Shown here in pieces: positions 23,560-34,544 of a DNA stretch of 64,000 nt (position 1 is its first letter; each line of letters begins with the position of its first letter). The DNA is taken from NCBI RefSeq assembly GCF_050003625.1, contig NC_134397.1:152974691-153038690 (forward strand). Reading direction: 5' to 3'. This stretch comes from Haematobia irritans (lineage: Eukaryota > Arthropoda > Insecta > Diptera > Muscidae). Both the position numbers and the translations under genes were made by a program. Below the pieces are notes generated by a model. It was not told the DNA's origin and did no database searches. It saw only the letters and a list, made by a program, of their open reading frames with translations.

Positions 23560-24130
23560 TCAATGAATGAATCATAAATGCATTTTTGCGAAATTGTCTA
23601 TACAATTATAAATATTTCCCAAATATTGCCTGAGATTTTGTAGAAGTCTGATTTGAGATTTTATCAAAATGTAGATCTAAATACAAAGTTGTGCAGAGTA
23701 TATTATAATCGGCCCGCCCGACTTTAGACCTTCCTTGCATTTTTATTTTTTGTTAAAATTGTGTTACGTCCCATAACGTTAGATTTAAATTTTAAGTACA
23801 TTGATTTTGTAGAAGTATATACAATTTTGTCTAAATCGATTCAAATTCATGCATATGGGAATATAAACCTTTATATAGCCCGCAACAAATTTAAAGGATT
23901 TGAGATAGTATCAATCATTTTGGTCCACAAATACATATACTGTTGGTATCTTCTCATATTATGATGGGTATTTATATCATTATTTTATTATTAAACATTG
24001 CCCTAAATTTGAAATATGGAGTTCAATTGGTATCTAATGTGAAATTAAGACCTTTTTTTGCACACATAAATAAATACGATACTTTATATCGATCCACTTA
24101 CGGTACACCCACAATAGAACTACAAATTAG
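23560..24130 (-). mobile_element. HL-C type remnants
   Basis: Two pieces contain TTGTAGAAGT(C/A)T, and one has ATAATCGGCCCGCCCGACTT followed by CCTTCC, the reverse of the HL-C 5' end seen at 27373. Decayed, non-coding, inside the hAT element. Confidence 0.5.
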
Positions 24131-24242
24131 TGGTATTAAAATGAGATTTAGATATATTACCCGGAGTCGGAGTCGAGCTGATGAAAAATGCTGGAGTCAG
24201 AGTCGAGCAAAATTGGCTCAACTCCACAGCCCTGCTTGTAAT

Positions 24243-24320
24243 ACTGTTTAGTTAAAATTTTCTAAAAATATTCAAAATTTCCTAAAATTAATCAAAAGCT
24301 TTCTTGCTGGTTTTTCAGTG
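24243..24320. mobile_element. TIR-X element, right end
   Basis: ACTGTTTAGTTAAAATTTTC to TTTTTCAGTG followed by TA. It continues the host element cut at 19464. The same end closes the copies at 38309, 48025 and 51739. Confidence 0.7.
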
Positions 24321-24322
24321 TA

Positions 24323-25243
24323 CTTTGTATTTGCAAAATGAACCCAATACTTAGTTTTGTTATTCATATTGTGATTGCTATAGACAATAATTCAATTAAA
24401 AATCAACCCATTGGCCTAAACTTTGGTAAATGTGGCAAACATCAACATTTCACTTCAAAACGAATTGATGCTGGTTGAACGATATAAATTTAACATTTAT
24501 TGAACTTTTAAATGGCCAGAACTAATATTCAAGCTCAATAATTTACAATAAATAACATTTTTGATTCGTACTTAAATTACCAATCAAATATTATCTCCTT
24601 AGTGGGCAATATGTTTAATTTAAGTGAAAATAAACTCTGCACTTACTGCGAATGCCATGTATGCCTCTCCAATGAAGTTGATATAAAGTAGACCAACCAC
24701 CAATTAACCAACACTACGTGAGTACTAAAAATGAAGTCGTAAAAGGCACAAGCATTATGCCCTCAAACAGACTCACACACACACACATCCAAGCACACTG
24801 CGACGCATACATGTAAGTATTTGAGTAAAGGAACCATAGCAATCTGGCCATGAATAATTACCAGGTATTCAATGGCATGGATCTCGTTTTCAAATTAAAA
24901 ATTCAGTTTCATTTACCAATGGACAAACATCATCACATCCATCATCATCATCTCCGTCGTCGTTGCTGTTGTCGTCATTATCACCAAACTCATTGAGTAG
25001 TCTCGTACATGTTTCGTTTAATGAACATCAATGTATACATGGATCAAAAATTTAGGAATTGACCGAGAATGGCCACAATGATAGATACAAACAATCATCG
25101 TTCTTTTCCAAACACACATAGAAAATGAACCTACATACATGTGTAGTTGAACATGTGAGTTGTTCTGCTGTCCAAGTTGAGAGATAAAGTGAAATAATGC
25201 GATTTAAAATAATTTGATCTAGAGTTTTGGATATTCATTTAGA
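24323..25243. other. apparently unique non-coding DNA
   Basis: No family repeat seen. Short (CA)n at 24775-24787 and CATCATCATCATCT/CGTCGTCGTTG simple sequence near 24930-24975. No supported gene. Confidence 0.4.
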
Positions 25244-25337
25244 GCCACATACGAGTACGCGTTTCTTTATATCGTTGAATCAACTGCTAAAGACCAGTTG
25301 CTTCAACGATATAAAGAAACGCGTACTCGTATGTGGC
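25244..25337. repeat. perfect 36-bp inverted repeat (hairpin), 22-nt spacer
   Basis: The left arm 25244-25279 starts GCCACATACGAGTACGCG and ends ATATCGTTGAA. The right arm 25302-25337 is its exact reverse complement. In the spacer, CAACTG and CAGTTG pair again after one mismatch, leaving an 8-nt loop (CTAAAGAC), so the foldback is about 43 positions long. It abuts a TIR-T fragment. A perfect arm argues for recent origin. Possible readings: small-RNA hairpin, template-switch foldback, or assembly artefact. Confidence 0.92.
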
Positions 25338-25347
25338 CGATGTTGTA

Positions 25348-25545
25348 TATACCCTCAAAAAAAATCGCTTCTGTAAAATATACCCCAAACACATTTTGCT
25401 TCAAGCATATATATTTGTAGAATTGGTCAAAACAAAATATTGTTTGTATTGTTTAAACATATTATGTTTTACCTTAGGCATACACTGTAGAAAAAATTTC
25501 AATGAAATTTTATTTGTGTATATATATTTTTAAGGCGCCAAAGCT
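25348..25545 (+). mobile_element. TIR-T fragment, one end
   Basis: ACCCTCAAAAAAAATCGCTT then CAAACACATTTTGCTTCAAG and TATTGTTTGTATTGTTTAAA, as at 45118-45300. Stops after TTTTAAGGCGCCAA. The rest of the element is absent. Confidence 0.65.
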
Positions 25546-25995
25546 AGCACAGATTATGATATATGGAAAACCAAACCAAAATTATTACCAACTGAATAAA
25601 CAAAACTCGCAAAGCTTACCGAAAGAGTCTTAACCCTACTAATGCAAAAAAATATATGACACACTAAACAATTCCACGAATTCTTCCAGATGAGTTCGAA
25701 AATTATAGAGACTTGTAGAGACTTAATTTTAATATACCACCATGAATCAAATATTATAGTTTCCTGTGAAAATGTCAGGGGGATTTGGTGACAAGCAGAT
25801 CAGTTCAACCAGTACGCTTCCCGAAGATATATTCAAAGATTTTACCTATGAAGACTAGATCAGATTCTGGATTTATAAGAACCATATTTGAGTTTTAGAG
25901 GAATCATAAACATCGTGTGCAAGAAAATGAAATGAAAATGAAATAACGCCTTGATTTAAAATCTAACATCTGTAGATTTTTATCCCCATTCACCA

Positions 25996-26275
25996 CACCC
26001 AGAGAAGGAATATGATCACCTCAACCATGTTTCAAGAGCAAAATGTTATTTTTGAATGGTGTCCATGTAACATGTTTATCGCAACCCGAGAAAATAACAT
26101 GGTTGCGATAAACATGTTACATGCGATAAACATTTTATGTGTGTGATTTCAGCAAGCATATTATTTTTGCCGTGAAAACAACATTTTTGCCATACACATG
26201 TTACATGGTCACCATCCAAAAATAACATTTTGCTCTTGAAACATGGTTGAGGTCATCATATTCCTTCTCTGCGTG
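25996..26275. mobile_element. 280-bp MITE with TIRs of about 82 bp
   Basis: Ends CACCCAGAGAAGGAATATGA and TCATATTCCTTCTCTGCGTG. The arms match through AACCATGTTTCAAGAGCAAA and CCATGTAACATG with only a few differences. The centre has GATAAACATG direct and inverted repeats. No clear target duplication, so the superfamily is unassigned. A related decayed end (GCAGAGAAGAAACATGATTG) is at 32714-32733. Confidence 0.8.
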
Positions 26276-26400
26276 CAATGTGGTATGACAATGGACTCAA
26301 TAGTCTAAGTGAGCCTGATACATCGGGCTGCCACCTAACCTAACCTAAGCCTAAAAGATCAAATAATTTCTTGCACACCTATTTGTATTCCTAAAAACCT
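26276..26400. repeat. short interspersed block ending in CCTAA repeats
   Basis: GTCTAAGTGAGCCTGATACA then GGGCTGCCACCTAACCTAAC and CTAAGCCTAA. The (CCTAA)-like run is only about four units and interstitial. I recall similar blocks as common in calyptrate genomes, but cannot assign a class. Confidence 0.45.
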
Positions 26401-27372
26401 CCAGATTTTCGATTTCAGCCAAAGTGGACAACAAATATCGTTTCTAGAAAAAAAGTAATATCGGGAGATCGGTCTATCTGATGGCTATATCAAAACATGG
26501 ACCTATACTCACCATTTTCGGCACACCTTTTTATGGTCCTAAAATACCTCTAGATTTCCAATTTGAGACAAGTTGGATAAAAACTACGGTTTCTATAAGC
26601 CCAATAATAAAATCTGGAGATCGGTCAATATGGGGGCTATATAAAAACATGGCCCGATACTCATCATATTCAGCACACCTCTTTAGGGTTTTGAAATACC
26701 TCTATATTTTTAATTTCAGGCAAATTGGATAATAACTACGGATTCTAGAAGTCCAAGAAGTAAAATCGGGAAATCGGTCTATATGGGGGCTATACCTAAA
26801 CATCAACCGATAGTCATCATTTTTGGCACACCTCTTTATAGTGCTAAAATACCTCTAGATTTCCAATTTCATGCGAACTGGATAGAAACTATCGATTCTA
26901 GAAGTCCTAGAAATATAATCGGGAGATCGGTCTATATGGGGGCTATATCAAAACATGGACCGATACTCACCATTTTTGGCACACCTCTTTGTGGTCATAA
27001 AATACCTCTAGATTTCCAATTTCGAGCAAATTGGATAAAAACTACGGTTTTTATAAGTCCAAGATCCCACATCGGGAGGTCGGTTTATATGGGGACTATA
27101 TCAAAACTTGGACCGATATAGCCCATCTTCGAACTTGACCTGCCTGCAGACAAAAGACGAGTTTGTGCGAAATTTCAGCACGATTGCTTTATTGTTGAAG
27201 ACTGTAGCGTGATTACAACAGACAGACGGACATGGCTATATCATCTTAGAATTTCTCCCTGATCAAGAATATATATACTTTATATAGTCGGAAATCGATA
27301 TTTCGATGTGTTACAAACGGAATGACAAATTTATTATACCCCCGTCACCATTCTATGATGGTGGGTATAAAA

Positions 27373-29133
27373 ACAAGTGAGTAAATTAGAAAGTCGGACG
27401 GGGCCGACTATATCATAACCTAAACCACCCATACTGCAATAGTATATAATGTTTGTGGGGTATCAATGATATAGGTTTGGGGAAACCCGCATATCCATAT
27501 TAAAGAACAATAAGGGGTACACGATTATGGGAGTTTTATCACAATCTGAACAGGAATGTCTGATATTAGGAGCTATAGTTGATTCTGAGCCTACAGTATT
27601 CGTATGCCACTAAAATTGAGTTCATTATTAAACAAGTGAGTAAAGTAGAAAGTCGAGCATATGATACCCTAAACCACCCATATTGAATTACTAAATATTG
27701 TTTGTGGGGTATCAATGGTATAAGTTTGGGAGATAAACCGCATTTCCATATTTAACAACATTAAGGGGTACATGGTTACGGGAGTTTTATCACAATCTGA
27801 ACAGTAATTTCTGATATTAGGAGCTATAGTTGATTCTGAACCTACAGAGTTAGTATGCCACTAATATTGTGTCCATTATTAAAAAAGAGGAAATCGTTAA
27901 TAAATAAGAGTATTATGGCCAAATTTGGGAAAATAGAGCGATGCATATATATGGGAGCTAACATATATCTAAATCTGAACCGATATGGATGAAATTTTCC
28001 AGGTTTGGTTGATACAACAGATGGTTACCGTTTGCTAAATTTAAGTAAGATTGGTTACTAAATAGGGCTATTATGATCAGAAATAAAGTTATGAGGGGTA
28101 AATTTTAGAAAAACGGGCGATACATATATATGGAAGCTATATCTAAAATTGAACCGATTTGGATTAAATTTTGCAGGTTTGGTTGATATTACAGGAGATT
28201 ACCTTGTACTAAATTTGAGTAAGATCGGTTAATAAATGAAGCCACTATGGTCAGAAATAAAGTTATAAGGGGTAAATTTTTCAAAAACCGGCGATACACA
28301 TATATGGGAGCTATATCTAAATCTGAACCGATTTGGATTATATTTTTCAGGTTTTGTTGATATTACAGGATATTACCTTGTTCTAAATTTGTGTAAGATC
28401 GGTTAATAAATGAGCCCATAATGGTCAAAAATAAGATTATAAGGCAAATTTGTGAAAATCGGACGCTACATATATATGGAAGCTATATCTAAATCTGAAC
28501 TGATTTGGATGATATTTTTCACATACATTCAGTACTATAGAAGATTAAAGTAACTCAAATCTGAGTAAGATCGGTTGATAAATAAGGGTTTTATTTCCAA
28601 ATTTGGCTAAATCGGGCGATACATATATATGGGAGCTATAGCTAAATCTGAACCTATTTCGATGATTTTTTGCACATATAGTTAGTACTATAGAAAATTA
28701 GATTTGGCCAATTTTGAGTAAGATCGGTGGATAATTAAGGGGCTTATGGCCAAATTCGACCGATACATATATATGGGAGCTATATCTAAATCTGAACCGA
28801 TTTAGATGAAATTTAGTACACTTGCAGGGAGGTGAATTATATTACCTTCTGCCAAATTTTGAGAGTATCGTTAAAAAAAAGCGCAACATGACCCCATTTG
28901 TCGAAATCGGGTGTTACATATATATGGGAGCTATATCTAAATTTGATCCGATATCTTCCAAATTCAACAGCGTTCGTCCTTGTGCCCAATAAACACCCTC
29001 TACCAAATTTCATCAAAATCAGTTAATAATTGCAACCGGAATCCTGTGAACAAAAAATACATGGACAGACGGACGGACGGACACCAAACGCTACGTCGAC
29101 TTAGGAGGTGATTCTGAGTCGATCGGTATATAT
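27373..29133 (+). mobile_element. HL-C element
   Basis: Starts ACAAGTGAGTAAATTAGAAA directly after the HL-B end with only AAA between (another head-to-tail join). The first 260 bp, including GGGGCCGACTATAT and CCTAAACCACCCATA, is repeated at 27633. Then about six units of roughly 175 bp carrying TACATATATATGGGAGCTAT and CTGAACCGATTTGGAT. It ends with GACGGACGGACGGAC (29065-29080), GAGTCGATCGGTATATATTT and TATGG. Same architecture as HL-A/B (5' tip, unit array, GTCY tract, core) with different sequence. The 3' hairpin is not intact. Confidence 0.7.
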
Positions 29134-29345
29134 TTTATGGTTTGGTTTGGATGGACGAACGTTTCGGAATTACCACATTCCTCATCAGCATGCTCTACTT
29201 GCAGCAAAAGTGGGCAAAGGCCTATAGACTGCAAACGTGCGTCCATCCAAACCATCTTGCAGTCGATAGGGCTTTGCCCAAATAAATTTGACAAACATTA
29301 TTTTCCTCTGTTGGTTAAGCTACTCTTGTCGCAATGGTTTTAAAG
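29134..29345. repeat. fragment of the foldback sequence found in TIR-X elements
   Basis: CGGAATTACCACATTCCTCA, ATAGGGCTTTGCCCAAATAA and CTCTGTTGGTTAAGCTACTC also occur at 47670-47860, 50920-51040 and 51470-51600. Here two halves lie in altered order around GGATGGACG/CGTCCATCC, a local inverted repeat. Confidence 0.6.
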
Positions 29346-29374
29346 CTGAGATCAAAACAACAAATATTTCTTAA

Positions 29375-29680
29375 AATTTTTACATTTTACCAATAGTGCT
29401 ACCATCTTGAACTTAGTATGGCACTAAAGACATTCTTGCAATTTTGAACTCTATTTTTTTTTCCTTTAAACTACAAAATTTTATTTAACAAGTGAACCAA
29501 ATTAATTATGTCTCGTAAATTTTCTTGAATTTATCGAAAAATATTTACTTATTTTTGAGATATCAGCGTGATGTCAGCATTTGTAATACTTTTTAGTTAA
29601 AATTTTTTAAAAATAATCTAAATTTTCTAAAATTAACCAAATTTGTTCTTCCTGGTGGATTTACTGTTTTTCAGTACATA
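29375..29680. mobile_element. TIR-X fragment
   Basis: GAACTTAGTATGGCACTAAAGACATTC through GATATCAGCGTGATGTCAGC to TTTACTGTTTTTCAGT; the body and right end of TIR-X, left end missing. Confidence 0.6.
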
Positions 29681-30048
29681 GAAAAATTTCTCAAAATTTG
29701 TTTTTATATAAACTTTTTCCAAAGTTTTATTTTTATATAAATTTTTTCCAAAATTTTCTTTATATAGAAATTTAATCTACCAAAACATTAAGAATTCTAC
29801 CAATCTACCAAACAGAAAAAACTACTATATTTGGTAGAAATTAGGGGAAATTGTAGGGACATTTTTTGGGGTATGCAGGGGAAAGTAGGGAACTTTTTTA
29901 TCCTTGTAGGTAAATTTTCACTGGCAACACTGAACCTAATATGTTTGAGCAATACAAACAGTATTTTGTTTGGACAAATCTTGTTACAGAAGCGATTTTT
30001 GTTTTGAGAGTGTAATTACGATTTTAACTTGTCTTGACATACTAACTA
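29681..30048. other. AT-rich DNA with decayed 29-bp units
   Basis: A few TTTTTATATAAA(A/C)TTTTTCCAAA units, then ACCAATCTACCAAACAG and unassigned sequence. AATATGTTTGAGCAATACAA near 29938 resembles TIR-T interior. Confidence 0.4.
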
Positions 30049-31015
30049 CACCCTCATAAAAAATCGCTTCTGTAACATATACTCCCAAACATATTTTGCT
30101 TCAAGCATATACATTTTTGGGTATTGCCCAAACATTTATATGTTTGATCTCTTCCAATATATAATATGTTTGAAAGCATATTGGTCTAAACAATATATGT
30201 TTGGGTAGTCTAAGTTCCAAACATTTTGCATTTTTGCATCCAAATTCAATAATGTTGTCTTCCAAAAAACAATATATTATTTTGTGAACATATAATATGT
30301 TTGGAAGCATTGTGCACCCAAAAATATTATATGCTTAAAAAAATTCTCCCAAACAATATTGTGCTCAAAATTTTATTTATTTATTTATATATTTACAATC
30401 ATAATGAATTATGAAAAATAACAGGTAATATAGGTGCTAACAACATAGGTTTTCGACCTGAATGCTCAAAATTTTGTTTCTGCCTAATTGTATATTCCCC
30501 CACATCTTTCTCACTTCCACGACATTTTTTAGTTCTTAGCACCTTTTTCTGTAATACAAACATTGTAGAAGAAATTATTCAATTTTTTTATTTTAATTTT
30601 ACCTTTTGCCGGACGGGTATTCGAACAGCGGACCACACAGTTTGTAAGGATCAAAGAAGTAGCTGATCAATTGCCCAAGGAAAAATAAAATGTAAATTTT
30701 GTAATAACAAGCAACAACCACCAACTTAATTCAATATCGCTCCCTGTTAAATAGCGCTCCAAGCTACTAAACACATATATGTTTATAGACTATTTCTAAA
30801 TTAATATATGTTTGCATCCAAGCATATTATATTTACAAACATTTTATGTCCCAAACATAATATGTTCTAACATATTAACATATATGTCCCAAACATGTTA
30901 TGCTAGTTTATGAACATTATATGCTTGCACTCAAAAATATTGTGTTTAAAAATTTGTGTTCCAAACATATAATGTTTATAGCCAAACATATGAAAAACAG
31001 TCTTTTTCATCCGTG
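30049..31015. mobile_element. TIR-T element, complete 967 bp
   Basis: Ends CACCCTCATAAAAAATCGCT and TTTTTCATCCGTG, flanked by TA (30047-30048 and 31016-31017). The interior is dense in ACATAT-type words (CCAAACATA, ATATGTTTG) on both strands. A tRNA-like block lies near the middle on the minus strand. This is the uninterrupted reference copy: the same element at 55507-59037, minus its 2563-bp HL-A insert, is 968 bp. No protein. Confidence 0.85.
30608..30690 (-). other. tRNA-like segment in TIR-T
   Basis: On the minus strand: GATCCTTACAAACTGTGTGG then CGCTGTTCGAATACCCGTCC. GTTCGAATAC is B-box-like, and the CCGTCCGG tail mimics a T-arm. The A-box region is weak. Same block at 55855-55912. Confidence 0.5.
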
Positions 31016-31075
31016 TACTACTAAGTTCTTTATTATTCCTTTTGCAACGTCCGACAAATTGTGGTTAACATGGCT

Positions 31076-31560
31076 CTATATCTCATAGCCATTTTGTGCT
31101 CTTTGGTGTAATCTCGATCGCCTTTTAACCAGAGACCATAAAATCTCAATTGAATTGAGATCGGGACTTTGTAGTGGCCATTTCTTTAGTATTTTGTTAG
31201 TATATTTAGATTTGCCGTCTTGTTGAAAAATAAATAGGAAAAAATAGGAGCAAACCTCCACAAACATAGGCAAAATATCGAGACACTCTACTTTTTTCAT
31301 GATTCCTTATCATTAACCAGCGACCAAGTTTGACACCATCCCCATGCTATGAGGCATCCCCTTCCATGTTCAACGGTTTGCTTGACGTGGTGTTTTTGGA
31401 GATCATTACCAGTAATATTTTGAGGTTGTTACCTGTAATGTTCTTTTGCATCGGATGGAAAGTGAGTTTTTGCTTTATCATATAACTTATTTCCAGTCAT
31501 CAACGTTCCGATCTTTGTGGACCGGTTTTGCTCCACACTGTACGTTTTATACCGTCGTAA
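31076..31560 (-). pseudogene. Tc1-like transposase relic
   Basis: The minus strand gives FQQDGKSKYT (second catalytic Asp) and, after a shortened linker, WPLQSPDLNSIEILWSLVKR, the Tc1-family C-terminal motif with its catalytic Glu. The stretch between is about 20 residues shorter than the D34E spacing, so there is an internal deletion. Further upstream (about 31330-31450) decayed pieces read KTPRQANR and WGWCQTW in shifting frames. No start, no N-terminal DNA-binding domain, no TIRs seen. Non-functional. Confidence 0.75.
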
Positions 31561-32988
31561 ACGTATGTCACATGACTACAGTATTTGTTTCCAATTTTTA
31601 GTTTTTCTAATATTGTTTAAAACTGCTGACTAACAATTTTTGAATACTTCCGATGCAACCCGAAGATAAAATTATGGACTTTTATGGTGGTTCGTGTCTT
31701 ATTTCATCAAGATTTTAATTTACATAGATTTTCATTAAACGATATAGGCTTTTATAACAGTCAACAATTCATATATTAAGTGATGCAAACACAAGTTTGT
31801 TGTGTAATGGCATATCGATACGTAACAAAGACCTACAAACATTGTAAATTGTAAATAGTCAACAGCAATTAAGTTGATTTCTAATTAGAAACGATTTAGT
31901 TTTGTGTCAGAAGTAGCAAATAACAAGCACATACTCACACACACATAGATAAATGTAGGCAATTGCATTCATATATAGTATGTATGCAAGAGGAAATGGT
32001 TTTGAGATTGTCTTCAGAATATTGAAAACGTTTAAATAAATGAAATATTCAATAAAATTTTTGATAGTCTTCGTTTAAATACCCAGCAAAAAAAGTGTCT
32101 CCACAAAAAATGAAAATGTTCTTTTTGGATCCGGAAGTGGTGCAAAATTGACGCAGAAGCGATGGATTTATCATGGGTTTGTCATAGGACGGAAGTCCTC
32201 CATTTCAACAGCCGTTGCACTGAATTTGCATCACTTCTTTAGGTGTAATCCGAATTCAATGTTTTGGATGTAAATTAAAAAATTCTGTGATATTTTGTCA
32301 AATAAATTTTGTTTTTTTTATAATTTTTAATGGATTCTAACGCTTGTCGAAAACGTTTGACCTCAAATATTTTCAAAAATTCATAATTTTTTCAGATTGT
32401 ATTAAGCATTTTTTCGACAAAATTTAAATGATTTGTACCATTTTATGAATTCTTGCTCTGTTTGCAACCTATTTGAAACAAAAAAAGTTAAAATTACTCA
32501 TTAAAATATGAATAAACATGTTATAAAAAATTTAATTAAAAGAACTTTATGAGAAGTTAAAATAAAGAACATCAAGTGCATATATTATATTTCTGAAAGC
32601 GTTGAAATTCAGTAAAAGAAGCGAATTTAACATATGTGCGACATTTCTTTATAAGTTTATCGATGAATTCCTTGCAAGGATAAGTGCTGCTTGACTTTTC
32701 TTCATTTATATGCAGAGAAGAAACATGATTGTCACAATCATATTCGAAGAGCAAAATAATATGATATTTGCTTAGTGAACATGGTTCTAAGAAAAATAAA
32801 ATTGTCCTCATCTAAAAATTGTCCTCATCCACAATCTTCCATAACATATGTCAGAATGAAATTCCATTTGTCTCTGTCTAAATTCTGAATATAAACGGAC
32901 AGCCAGATTTAAAGATTTTTAGCTACTGGATATAATAATTTGCTGCGACAGTCACAGAGCTTATAATTCAGTCAACTCCAACACGAAA
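31561..32988. other. mostly unique DNA with small repeat scraps
   Basis: No gene recognised. 32435-32580 is related to 16170-16330. A GCAGAGAAGAAACATGATTG scrap at 32714 resembles the end of the MITE at 25996. Confidence 0.4.
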
Positions 32989-33060
32989 ATGCTAAAATTT
33001 TCGTATTGGTTTTCAATTGTCTTCTTGACCCTAGCTGTCGTAAATCATAGAAATATTTGA
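32989..33060 (+). CDS. possible signal-peptide exon, 23 codons
   Basis: ATG opens MLKFSYWFSIVFLTLAVVNH followed by three more residues and a stop. The hydrophobic core after one Lys is a good secretory signal. Upstream, TTCAGTC at 32967-32973 resembles an insect initiator 16-22 bp before the ATG; TATAATAA at 32931 is slightly far for a TATA box. GTAAAT after GCTGTC (about 33039) could be a splice donor, making this the first exon of a small secreted peptide. No second exon was found, so it may be a relic or chance. Confidence 0.28.
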   Translation: MLKFSYWFSIVFLTLAVVNHRNI

Positions 33061-33480
33061 AATACCCAAATATTTAAATATTCCTCAAGCAAAATTTTAA
33101 TAAAATGAAAATCTTTATCTTATCCAAAACTGTATGTGTCCACATAAATACACATATGTGGCAATCGTTTAATCATAGAGAAAATATTACGAGTCATTAA
33201 ATACGGAAATTAAGTCAACAAAGCGAGAAATGTCAAAACAACATCTTGTTATTAGAAACCACAAACAACAATTCAAAAGGACAATCTCAATTTTCATTTT
33301 ACAAACATGCAGACATACACACACATACACCAATTTCCACTTCTACATAAATACATAATAGAGAGGATAGAAAACAGATTTCAATAAGATATCCTTAAAT
33401 ATCCTTAAAATTGGAGCCATAGATTTTGAACTACCCTTAGGGACTTTGGTATTGATTCCGAGATAAAGATGCCACTTTTT
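33061..33480. other. unassigned AT-rich DNA
   Basis: 33390-33478 (TTGGTATTGATTCCGAGATA) recurs diverged at 18668-18690 and 55050-55070, an unclassified short repeat. No gene. Confidence 0.4.
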
Positions 33481-34544
33481 ATACCCTTCACCACTACTGT
33501 GGTACAGGGTATAATAAGTTTGTGCATTTGTATGTAACGCTAAGAAGGAAAAGTCTGAGACCCATCGTTTAGTATACCGATCGTCTTAGAATTAAATTCT
33601 GAGTCGATTTAGCGATGTCCGTCTGTCTGTCTGTCTGTTGATGTATTTTTGTGTGCAAAGTACAGCTCGCAGTTTTAGTCCGATTGTCCTAAAATTTGGT
33701 ATAGGGTCCTGTTTCGGCTCAAAGACGATCCCTATTGATTTTGGAAAAAATCGGTTCAGATTTAGATATAGCTGCCATATATATTTTTCACCGATCTGGT
33801 CATAATTGGTGTGTATATCAACCGATCTTCCTCAAATTCCGTACATCCGAATATTTTATGAGTCTCGAAAAACTTGCAAAATATCAGCCAAATCGGTTCA
33901 GATTTAGATATAGCTCCCATATATAGCTTTCGCCCGATTTACACTCATTTGCCCACAGAGGGCAATTTTTTCTCCGATTTCGTTTAAATTTTGCATAGGC
34001 AGTAGAATTAGCATTATAACTATGCGTGCCAAATTTGGTTGAAATGGGTTCAGATTTGGATATAGCTCCCATATATAGCTTTCGCCCGATTTACACTCAT
34101 TTGCCCACAGAGGGCAATTTTTTCTCCGATTTCGTTTAAATTTTGCACAGGGAGTAGAATTAGCATTGTAACTATGCGTGCCAAATTTGGTTGAAATCGG
34201 TTCGGATTTGGATATATCTCCCATATATAGCTTTCGCCCGATTTACACTCATTGACCACAGAGGCCAATTTTTTGCGCCCGATTTACACTCATATGACCA
34301 CAGAGGCCAATTTTTGACTCCGATTTAGTTGAAATTTTGCCCAGAGAGTAGAATTAGCATTGTTGCTATGCGTGCCAAATTTTGTTGAAATCGGTTCAGA
34401 TTTAGATATAGCTCCCATATATATGTTTTTCTGATTTCGACAAAAATGGTCAAAATACCAACATTTTCCTTGTAGAATCGCCACTGCTTAGTCCAAAAGT
34501 TGTAAAAATGACTCCAATTTTCCTAAACTTCTAATACATATATA
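33481..34544 (-). mobile_element. HL-D element, interrupted by TIR-T
   Basis: The 3' end (TATACCCTTCACCACTACTG then TGGTACAGGGTATAATAAG) forms a hairpin. Core GAGTCGATTTAGCGATGTCC, then (GTCT)n at 33619-33638. Four units carry AGATATAGCTCCCATATATA and TTTCGCCCGATTTACACTCA. Cut at 34545 by TIR-T; CGATAAATCATAAATA at 36458 on looks like the same element resuming. Confidence 0.7.

Larger units (their letters stand above)
19465..24234. mobile_element. non-autonomous hAT element (4.77 kb with nested inserts)
   Basis: The left end CAGGGCTGTGGAGCCGGAGT and the right end CTCCACAGCCCTG share a 13-bp terminal inverted repeat, with further GGAGTCGGAGTCG repeats just inside. The flanks carry a perfect 8-bp target duplication, CTTGTAAT, at 19457-19464 and 24235-24242, the hAT signature. 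No hAT transposase (DDE with dimerisation domain) is visible. Most of the interior is later cargo: an HL-A (19847-21879), a long 29-bp array and HL-C scraps. The host is a TIR-X element. Confidence 0.88.
25735..27369 (+). mobile_element. HL-B element, 5' tip truncated, with a MITE inside
   Basis: Enters at ACCACCATGAATCAAATATT (the subterminal region; the ACAAG tip is missing), then CAGATCAGTTCAACCAGTAC. Interrupted by the MITE at 25996-26275. HL-B 153-bp units at 26455-27120 (TATATGGGGGCTATA, CACCATTTTCGGCACACC), leader GACCTGCCTGCAGACAAAAG, a short GACAGACGGAC tract, the core TTAGAATTTCTCCCTGATCA, and the 3' end ATGATGGTGGGTATA. Confidence 0.75.

Noticed and set aside
26325..26350. Telomeric repeat (TTAGG-like)
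   Set aside because: Only about four imperfect units, interstitial, and part of a block that appears to be a dispersed repeat; flies lack TTAGG telomeres.
31076..31300. Intact small gene of 74 codons
   Set aside because: The protein is the C-terminal Tc1 transposase motif with an internal deletion, so it is scored as a relic.
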